Below, one piece after another: positions 1 through 4,728 of a DNA stretch of 8,376 nucleotides (its first letter is position 1; each line of letters begins with the position of its first letter). The notes beneath the pieces are model-generated. The model was not told the DNA's origin, ran no database searches, and was given only the letters and a program-made list of their open reading frames with translations. The position numbers were made by a program, and so were the translations under genes. This DNA comes from Reyranella sp. (GTDB lineage: Bacteria > Pseudomonadota > Alphaproteobacteria > Reyranellales > Reyranellaceae), in contig JADHLS010000200.1 in assembly GCA_016780605.1 (NCBI GenBank), forward strand, positions 1 to 8,376, given 5' to 3'.

Positions 1-475
1 CCAACGATACAAAAAGCTATTTAGATTTATTAAGGTAGTTAGGTCTTATCACTCTACAAAACTGTGTTCTTTCACTAGGTTGCAGACACAGTTTTTAGCA
101 CCACTAAGGTACAAGAAAACCTTATTTAAAGCATAACTGCAAGTTGGATGATCTCTGGACTGGTTTTGAAATAGCGGAAGGATACAGGATTGGGCATAGC
201 TGGGTAGCTAAATGCAGCATAAATTTTTGGCAAGGCTGTTTATTCTGACAACACCGGCGGCGGCAAATCGCATGCGCGAAAATACCCGAAAACCGCCAGA
301 ACGTCACTTTCCGCAGAGGTCTCCGATCGGTGTTGTGGGGACGGGTGACGTCCATATCCGCGGCCAGGCCGCTCCCGGATCTTTCCTGACATCGCCGACC
401 GGTGATCGGTCAGGGACAGAAGCGTCGATTCCGGGGCGCAAATGCAGGGCATAACCGCGAACCATTAGACGCGGT
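1..475. other. Non-coding left flank with a composition break near 245
   Basis: No convincing gene is seen here. Bases 1-240 are about 38% G+C by hand count (30% in the first 60), rising to 55-60% over 241-360 and higher beyond. The open frames present are short, overlap each other on both strands, and their translations show no family motif or sensible codon use. The stretch holds a 10-bp dyad at 58-95, a small hairpin near 194-215, and a 5-bp GACCG/CGGTC dyad at 397-411. It is the 3' flank of the leftward TRAP operon. The A/T-rich part may be ordinary intergenic DNA or the edge of acquired DNA; the window ends too soon to decide. Confidence 0.6.
58..95. terminator. Terminator-like inverted repeat, possibly bidirectional
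   Basis: Arms AAAACTGTGT (58-67) and ACACAGTTTT (86-95) are perfect 10-bp reverse complements around an 18-nt loop. The right arm runs into a T tract (92-96), and the left arm begins in an A tract that is a T tract on the minus strand, so it could end transcription from either side. Weak points are the low G/C of the stem and the long loop. The leftward TRAP operon ends ~380 nt away, so it may instead serve a gene beyond the left edge or be an operator dyad. Confidence 0.4.
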
Positions 476-476
476 T
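453..476 (-). terminator. Weak hairpin at the 3' end of dctM
   Basis: AACCGCG (453-459) and CGCGGTT (470-476) are perfect 7-bp complements around a 10-nt loop. The repeat overlaps the first base of the dctM stop codon on the plus-strand numbering. No T tract follows on the minus strand, so it is not a canonical intrinsic terminator. A 3'-end protecting hairpin or Rho-assisted end is possible. Confidence 0.3.
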
Positions 477-1777
477 CACGAAACAAGGAACAAGGCGATC
501 TCGGGGAAGGCGACCAGCAAGGCGATGATCAAGAGCTCCATCAGGACGAACGGGACCGCGCCCACAAATACCTGCCCGAGGGGCATCTCGGGCACCGTCG
601 ATTTGACTACGAAGACGTTCAGCCCAACAGGCGGCGTGATGCAGCCGAGTTCGACCGCTTTGACGACGATGATGCCGAACCAGACCGGGTCGTAGCCGAG
701 ATCGACGACAATCGGGAAGACGATCGGCATGGTGATCAGGATCATCGAGATCCCGTCGATCAGCGCGCCGAGGATCAGGTAGATGAAGATGATCAGCAGG
801 AACACCACGAGCCGCGGCACGTCGAGACCGACGATCCACCCCGAGATCTCGGTCGGCAGCTGCGAGATGTTCAGCGCCATCGAGAAGAGCCCGGCGCCGA
901 TGAAGAGGAAGAACACCGACGACGTGCCCGTGCCGGTGTCCCAGAGCCCCTGCCTGACCTTCGCCCAGGCGTCCGGACGTCTGAGTACCATCAGAAGCGA
1001 GAGCAGCGCGCCGACCGCCGCCGCCTCGGTCGGCGTGGCGATGCCGGCATAGATCGAGCCCATCACGACACCGAAGAGCAACATGACCTCCCAGGCGCGG
1101 ACGAGCGACCGGAAGCGTTCCCTCCACGGGAAGCGGACTTCGTCGCGCCGGTGCCCGGCGAGGGCCGGATCGAGCTTCACCCAGATCCAGATGCCGGCCA
1201 TGTAGATGATCGCCGTCAAGACACCGGGGACGAGCGCTGCAAAGAACAGCTTCACCAGCGAGACCTCGGTGATGAATGAATAGACCACCAGCACGCCGCT
1301 TGGCGGTATCAGGACTCCCAGTGTCCCCCCGGCCGCAACGCAGCCGCCGGCCAGCGAAGCACGGTAGCCGCGCGACAGCATTTCGGGCAGCGCGACACGC
1401 GCCATGGTCGAGGCGGTGGCGACAGACGAGCCGCAGACGGCCGAGAAGGCGGCGCACGAGAACACCGTCGCCATCGCCAGCCCGCCGGGGATGTGACCGA
1501 GCCAGCGCTCGCCCGCCTCGAAGGCGTATTTCGACAGGTTGGCCGAGAACGCCATGTAGCCCATGAACAGAAAGAGTGGCAGCACGATGAAGACGAAGGT
1601 CGCCGTGTAGGAGTAGGGAAAGCCCGCCAGCAGGTATTCCGCGGCGCCCCAGGGGCGCATCGCCAGGATGCCTACGACGCCGGTCGCCCCGAGCGCGATC
1701 GCGATCGGCATGCCCGAGAGCAGCAGCACGACCATCAAGAGCACCAGGAGCGATCCGACGGTGACGGGGTCCATCAT
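476..1777 (-). CDS. dctM: TRAP transporter large permease (DctM/TRAP-T large subunit)
   Basis: This 433-residue inner-membrane protein is the ion-coupled, substrate-translocating subunit of a tripartite TRAP transporter. Family landmarks are seen in order: SGMPIAIALG near 21-30, LPLFLFMG at 66-73, WLGHIPGGLAMATVFSCAAF at 92-111 followed by GSSVATA, AAGGTLGVLIPPSG at 148-161, TPTEAAAVGA at 248-257, and TPPVGLNVFV at 381-390. Hydrophobic segments fill most of the length, as expected for a 12-plus-helix elevator-type transporter, and the length is normal. Two adjacent ATG codons (1777 and 1774) are possible starts. The first overlaps the dctQ stop by four bases (ATGA) and has GGGGAG five bases upstream, which implies translational coupling. 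The symbol is a family label; the substrate is not known to be a C4-dicarboxylate. Confidence 0.96.
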   Translation of the reverse strand: MMDPVTVGSLLVLLMVVLLLSGMPIAIALGATGVVGILAMRPWGAAEYLLAGFPYSYTATFVFIVLPLFLFMGYMAFSANLSKYAFEAGERWLGHIPGGLAMATVFSCAAFSAVCGSSVATASTMARVALPEMLSRGYRASLAGGCVAAGGTLGVLIPPSGVLVVYSFITEVSLVKLFFAALVPGVLTAIIYMAGIWIWVKLDPALAGHRRDEVRFPWRERFRSLVRAWEVMLLFGVVMGSIYAGIATPTEAAAVGALLSLLMVLRRPDAWAKVRQGLWDTGTGTSSVFFLFIGAGLFSMALNISQLPTEISGWIVGLDVPRLVVFLLIIFIYLILGALIDGISMILITMPIVFPIVVDLGYDPVWFGIIVVKAVELGCITPPVGLNVFVVKSTVPEMPLGQVFVGAVPFVLMELLIIALLVAFPEIALFLVS

Positions 1778-2301
1778 GTCTGCTCCCCGCCTGCCTCGCC
1801 AGGATCCGCTTCATGATGCGGCAACGCACCCAGGTTGCGCAGGAAATCGAAGAGGAACTGCACCGTCAGGCAGAACAGCCCGACCGCGATCAGGATGCGC
1901 GACGGCCAGACCGGGAACGAGACGATCCCGTAGCTCGCCTCGCCACTGAGCGTCGACGTCCACGCCAGATCCGCGGCGAGCCATGTCAGAAAGCCGATCA
2001 GCGCCGCCGCGATGGCACCGGTGATCGCGTCGAGCACCCGCCTCGCCCGCTCCGGCAGCCGACCGCGCACGAGATCGATGGAAAAGTGATGCCGCTCTTT
2101 CTGCGCCGCGGCCATGCCCAGGTAGACCAGCGAGACGAGAAACAACACGGCCAGCTCGTTTCCGCCCCTGAGCGGCCGGTTTAGGAATGCCCGGCCCGCG
2201 ACGTCGACGACGATCAGCACCATCGTCATGAGCGTCAGGAAGCCGTTGACGACGGCGAGCCGCATGAAGGCACGCTCGATGCAATCGACAATCCGCGCCA
2301 C
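1774..2301 (-). CDS. dctQ: TRAP transporter small permease (DctQ family)
   Basis: This 175-residue protein is the four-helix small membrane subunit that packs against DctM. Hydrophobic segments lie near residues 17-36, 49-67, 88-110 and 132-153. The sequence shows typical DctQ features: DVAGR at 33-37 at the end of the first helix, NEL at 48-50 opening the second, and KERHHFSIDLV at 68-78 in the following loop. The start is GTG (2301), with an in-frame stop 15 nt upstream, so no longer form exists; an internal ATG at codon 13 would cut into the conserved N-terminus. The ribosome-binding site is weak (TGAGAA about 12 nt upstream). A weak SD, a GTG start and the hairpin behind dctP all point to lower expression than dctP. 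It overlaps dctM at its stop. Confidence 0.93.
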   Translation of the reverse strand: MARIVDCIERAFMRLAVVNGFLTLMTMVLIVVDVAGRAFLNRPLRGGNELAVLFLVSLVYLGMAAAQKERHHFSIDLVRGRLPERARRVLDAITGAIAAALIGFLTWLAADLAWTSTLSGEASYGIVSFPVWPSRILIAVGLFCLTVQFLFDFLRNLGALPHHEADPGEAGGEQT

Positions 2302-2326
2302 GGGAACGAATTCTCAGGCAACGCGA

Positions 2327-2351
2327 ACGAAGCGGGGCTGGCCCGCTTCGT
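2327..2351 (-). other. Perfect 10-bp hairpin between dctP and dctQ
   Basis: Plus-strand arms ACGAAGCGGG (2327-2336) and CCCGCTTCGT (2342-2351) are exact reverse complements around a 5-nt loop. It lies 24 nt past the dctP stop on the transcribed minus strand and 25 nt before the dctQ start. No T tract follows, so it is unlikely to be a full terminator. In binding-protein-dependent operons such hairpins often shield the 3' end of the binding-protein mRNA and allow it to be made in excess over the permeases; that role is inferred here. Confidence 0.65.
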
Positions 2352-2375
2352 CCGGATTGCCGGCGGCAGTGCTCA

Positions 2376-3464
2376 TCACTTGCACTCCTTCACGAACAGT
2401 TTCATGCCGGGCGTGTAGGGAGTCGTCGCCTCGTGCTTGCGCACAAGCGCCACATACTGGTCCATCACCGCCTGCGCGTCGCCAACGCCCGTGCCGGTCG
2501 CCCAGTCGACCCACTTCTTGTGGAGCGTGCCGGCGGCAGCGGCGCGTGCTTCGGCGGCTGCCTCGTCCGAGAAGGCACTGACCGTCAAGCCTTCGGTCGC
2601 GCACATGGTCTTGACCGACGCGGCATTGGTCTCTTCCGCCATCGCCAGGCCCTTCTCCAATGCCTCTGCAGCGACATCGGCGATGATCTTCTGATGCTCG
2701 GGGCTCAGGCCGTTCCAGCGGTCCATGTTCATCGCCAGCACCCAGGTGCCGTAGACGCCGGTGCCGCCGGCGTCGCTGCCGTACTTGCCGATCTCGTGCA
2801 GTCCGGCGGCGACGGAGGCCTCGAAAGGCACGGCCGACATGCCGTCGACAACGCCGCGGTCCATGCCCTCGACCGCCTCGGCCCAGGGGATGCCGACAGG
2901 TACGGCGCCCAGCGCTTCGAGCGCATCGGCGATCGACGCGACCGCGCGGATCTTCCGGCCCTTGAGATCGGCAGCGCTGTTGACCGGCTCGCGCGTCCAG
3001 AGCGTGTTGCCGGTGAAGCCGCGGACATAGAGAACCTTGGTGTTGCGGCTCTCGAACTCGGCCCTGACCGCATCGTTGGTGGCGTAGAGCTCCTTCAGCG
3101 CCATCGTCACCGCCGGCGCGTTGTCCGAGATGAAGGGCTGCGTGACGTTCAGGAGCGGCAGGTCGTTCTTGTTGTAGGCACCTGGCGCGCCACCGAAGAT
3201 GTCGGCGGCCCCGCGGCCCGTGCCCGGCAGGAGATCGGGGGCCTTGAGCAGCGTCCCGCTGAAATAGCGCTCGAAGGTGATCTCGCCGCCTGACCGGCGC
3301 TCGACCTCTTCCATGAACCAGATGTCGGTCTTGGTCGAGACGTAGACGTCGGAGACATAGGTCGCGTAGACCAGCTTCTCGGCGGCCCCTGCCATGCCGG
3401 GGACGCCTGTGGCCAGCATGCCCAGAACGCCGAGCGCCGTAAGATATTTTTTCGCCTTGTGCAT
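2376..3464 (-). CDS. dctP: TRAP transporter periplasmic substrate-binding protein (DctP family)
   Basis: This 362-residue secreted receptor captures the substrate and delivers it to DctQM. The first ~27 residues form a Sec signal peptide: MHKAKK, then a hydrophobic core, ending AGA-AEK with likely cleavage after residue 27. The DctP signature lies at about 167-210: LKGRKIRA, then LGAVPVGIPWAEAVEGM and RGVVDGM. In this family an Arg of this region binds the ligand carboxylate; R173 is the likely equivalent. Two cysteines (C288 and C361, next to the C-terminal Lys) could form a disulfide. I chose ATG 3464 over the in-frame ATG at 3503 because it has GGGAGGA six bases upstream and gives a clean signal peptide; the longer form would add 13 polar residues before it. 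It is the first gene of the leftward operon, with the shared motif at 3571-3594 upstream. Sequence alone does not reveal the ligand. Confidence 0.94.
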   Translation of the reverse strand: MHKAKKYLTALGVLGMLATGVPGMAGAAEKLVYATYVSDVYVSTKTDIWFMEEVERRSGGEITFERYFSGTLLKAPDLLPGTGRGAADIFGGAPGAYNKNDLPLLNVTQPFISDNAPAVTMALKELYATNDAVRAEFESRNTKVLYVRGFTGNTLWTREPVNSAADLKGRKIRAVASIADALEALGAVPVGIPWAEAVEGMDRGVVDGMSAVPFEASVAAGLHEIGKYGSDAGGTGVYGTWVLAMNMDRWNGLSPEHQKIIADVAAEALEKGLAMAEETNAASVKTMCATEGLTVSAFSDEAAAEARAAAAGTLHKKWVDWATGTGVGDAQAVMDQYVALVRKHEATTPYTPGMKLFVKECK

Positions 3465-3470
3465 TTCGGA

Positions 3471-3477
3471 TCCTCCC
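3471..3477 (-). promoter_or_regulatory. Strong ribosome-binding site that fixes the dctP start
   Basis: On the minus strand this reads GGGAGGA, six bases before ATG 3464. It supports the shorter start and a high translation rate for the binding protein. Confidence 0.8.
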
Positions 3478-3570
3478 GTTGCCGTCTTCTTGTGCCCGGT
3501 CACCGCCAGGTTTCGGAGAAAAGCGTAGACGAGACCCTCATTGAATGGTATTTAAAAAAAGACCGCTTTT

Positions 3571-3594
3571 TGTTGCGCGATGGTTAATAAGAGG
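3571..3594 (-). promoter_or_regulatory. Candidate LysR operator, dctP-side copy
   Basis: Read toward dctP this is CCTCTTATTA, five bases, CGCGCAACA. It matches 4599-4622 at 20 of 24 positions and ends exactly 106 nt before the dctP ATG, the same distance as the thiolase-side copy. Read the other way it contains TTG-N9-TAA, a TT-N11-AA arrangement matching the LysR T-N11-A box. Its AAGAGG end (plus strand 3589-3594) also looks like a ribosome-binding site for the ATG at 3606, so bound regulator could block its own gene. Confidence 0.65.
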
Positions 3595-3605
3595 CTCCCT
3601 GAGGT

Positions 3606-4586
3606 ATGACCAGCACATCTCGACCCATCTCGGATTCCTCGAGGCCGGGCTCCAGGAGCTGGTGCATCAGCATCGATGATCTACGTGCCTTTCTGGCCGT
3701 CGCCCGGCACGAGAGCTTCGTCGCCGCGGCAGACGAGCTGCACATCACGGCGCCGGCGCTGACGAGGCGCATCAAGAAGCTCGAAGAGGAACTCGGCTGC
3801 CTGCTGTTCGAGCGGACAACCCAGTCCGTCGAGATCACCCGCACGGGCCGCGTGCTCTTGGAGCAGGCCGAGAAGCCGGTGCGTGAGTTCGATGCGTTCC
3901 GCGAATTCGCCTGCGGCTACGCGCAGGGCGATGTGGCAAGGATCAGCTTCGCCTGCATGTGGTCCACCGCGGCGTCGATCGCGCCGTTCCTGATCCGTGA
4001 CTATCTCAAGATCGAAGAAGGGGTCGAGTTCGACGTCCACGATGCCGAGGCCGACTTGGTCAATCTGCTGGTTCGCGACCGCCACGTCGACTTCGCGATC
4101 TCGATGCGGCCCGAGGAGACCGGCGAGTTGGGTTTCGTCCCGCTCTGCACCGATCCGTTCGTGCTGGCCTGCCCGCCGGAGCATGCCCTCTACGACCGGG
4201 AGGCGATCACCTGGGCCGAGCTGGTCGGGCGCGCGAAGGCCGACGTCACCTGGGACATCATCCACCTGAACGCCTTCTGGCCCTTCCGAGAGGATCTGAT
4301 CCGGGCCGGAATCGATCTGCCAGCGGGCCGGGGGATCCAGCACATCTCGACCCATCTCGGATTCCTCGAGGCCGGGCTCCAGGCGCTGGTGCAGCCGCTC
4401 CTGGGCGCGGGCCTGTCGCATCGCCCCGGCATCCGTTTCATCCCGATCACCGACCCGTCGATCCTGCGCGAGATCGGCATGGTCGTCCGCCGCAATGCGC
4501 GCCTGCCCGATCCGGTCGTCGCCTTCCAGAACCACGTGGTCGAGAACGTCCCGCGCCTCTACGAACAGGCGATCTCGGGCCGTTGA
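3606..4586 (+). CDS. LysR-family transcriptional regulator with altered 5' end
   Basis: As an ATG-initiated ORF this encodes 326 residues. The winged helix-turn-helix spans about 23-82: IDDLRAFLAVARHESF, then AADELHITAPALTRRIKKLE and the LFERT wing. A linker helix and LysR substrate-binding domain follow from about 111, including DFAISMRP in the usual place of the effector-domain core. It probably senses the imported acid or a CoA derivative and controls both dctPQM and the thiolase cluster. Residues 1-20 are not LysR-like: they come from a 57-bp copy of the gene's own 3' region read in another frame. The natural start expected from the family, Met-Ser-Ile-Asp-Asp-Leu, would fall at 3666, where the codon is ATC. 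From there the protein would be 306 residues, nearer the family norm. ATG 3606 has AAGAGG 11 nt upstream; ATC 3666 has AGGAG seven nt upstream. The family call is secure, the start is not. Confidence 0.92.
   Translation: MTSTSRPISDSSRPGSRSWCISIDDLRAFLAVARHESFVAAADELHITAPALTRRIKKLEEELGCLLFERTTQSVEITRTGRVLLEQAEKPVREFDAFREFACGYAQGDVARISFACMWSTAASIAPFLIRDYLKIEEGVEFDVHDAEADLVNLLVRDRHVDFAISMRPEETGELGFVPLCTDPFVLACPPEHALYDREAITWAELVGRAKADVTWDIIHLNAFWPFREDLIRAGIDLPAGRGIQHISTHLGFLEAGLQALVQPLLGAGLSHRPGIRFIPITDPSILREIGMVVRRNARLPDPVVAFQNHVVENVPRLYEQAISGR
3610..3666 (+). repeat. Direct repeat copy 1, at the lysR 5' end
   Basis: It matches 4337-4393 at 56 of 57 positions, with 47 identical bases in a row (3610-3656). 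The offset is 727 bp, which is not a multiple of three, so the two copies are read in different frames within one ORF. The single mismatch (A at 3657 against C at 4384) makes AGGAG in this copy where copy 2 has AGGCG. Confidence 0.95.
3654..3658 (+). promoter_or_regulatory. Internal Shine-Dalgarno-like AGGAG before ATC 3666
   Basis: AGGAG lies seven bases before the ATC codon that takes the place of the expected LysR initiator Met. It exists only because of the one base that differs from the second repeat copy. Use of ATC as a start is unproven; the site could be a relic of, or replacement for, the native start signal. Confidence 0.35.
4337..4393 (+). repeat. Direct repeat copy 2, inside lysR
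   Basis: This copy encodes QHISTHLGFLEAGLQALVQ of the LysR effector domain, where a glycine- and Leu-rich segment is expected, so it is likely the source copy. Its partner is at 3610-3666. Confidence 0.95.
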
Positions 4587-4592
4587 ACGGCC
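4578..4592 (+). other. Hairpin whose loop is the lysR stop codon
   Basis: GGCCGT (4578-4583) and ACGGCC (4587-4592) are perfect complements and the 3-nt loop is TGA, the stop codon. No T tract follows directly, so it is at best a weak terminator. It lies six bases before the candidate operator of the thiolase cluster. Confidence 0.4.
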
Positions 4593-4598
4593 GGGCGT

Positions 4599-4622
4599 CC
4601 TCTTATTAGAGAGCGCGCAACA
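4599..4622 (+). promoter_or_regulatory. Candidate LysR operator, thiolase-side copy
   Basis: CCTCTTATTA, five bases, CGCGCAACA, beginning 12 nt after the lysR stop and ending 106 nt before the thiolase ATG. It matches the dctP-side motif in sequence (20/24), orientation to the target gene and distance. The TT-N11-AA core is kept on the opposite strand. Its presence implies that the catabolic cluster has its own promoter rather than only read-through from lysR. Confidence 0.65.
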
Positions 4623-4685
4623 GACTCCCAAGTTTTATTCAATTCACCGAAACGAAAGCGGTCTCTAGTCTTCGGGGAGCAATTC

Positions 4686-4708
4686 CGCTGCCCGCCTAGC
4701 GGGCGGCG
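4686..4708 (+). other. GC-rich hairpin in the thiolase 5' leader
   Basis: CGCTGCCCGC (4686-4695) pairs with GCGGGCGGCG (4699-4708) through ten pairs, one of them G-U, around a CTA loop. It ends seven bases before the GGGAGG ribosome-binding site (4716-4721). It may stabilise the 5' end of the mRNA or affect translation. If the thiolase promoter lies downstream of the operator, it would be within the transcribed leader. Confidence 0.5.
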
Positions 4709-4728
4709 ACGCGAAGGGAGGTTTTACG

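Larger units (their letters stand above)
3465..3605. promoter_or_regulatory. Divergent control region between dctP and lysR
   Basis: This 141-nt interval separates two divergent genes. It contains the bipartite motif at 3571-3594, an A/T tract at 3550-3560, and two further words shared with the thiolase leader: AAAGCGGTCT (minus strand, 3569-3560) and GGTCTC-GTCTACG (minus strand, 3536-3524). I see no convincing sigma-70 -35/-10 pair in either direction, which fits an activator-dependent promoter. A LysR-family protein between its own gene and a divergent target is the usual arrangement. Confidence 0.65.

Noticed and set aside
191..215. tRNA D-arm-like sequence (AGCT-GGGT-AGCT with flanking GCAT/ATGC)
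   Set aside because: It folds as a small bulged hairpin, but no matching acceptor stem, anticodon arm or TPsiC arm could be found around it.
385..414. CCTGAC/GTCAGG and nested GACCG/CGGTC dyads as the TRAP operon terminator
   Set aside because: Stems are short and mutually exclusive, and no T tract follows on the minus strand.
212..454. Short plus-strand open frame of 80 codons in the left flank, with overlapping minus-strand frames
   Set aside because: No ribosome-binding site, no recognisable motif, and it crosses the composition break; frames on both strands overlap freely, as expected for non-coding DNA.
465..1829. 454-codon frame on the same strand as dctM
   Set aside because: It is an out-of-frame reading of dctM; the translation is Arg-rich and lacks membrane helices, whereas the dctM frame has all family motifs.
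3465..3503. Longer dctP start at ATG 3503
   Set aside because: It puts 13 polar residues before the signal peptide, while ATG 3464 has an excellent GGGAGGA site six bases upstream.
4600..4611. CTCT-TATT-AGAG palindrome as the operator core
   Set aside because: The right arm is absent from the dctP-side copy, so the palindrome is not the conserved part; the two blocks flanking the five-base gap are.
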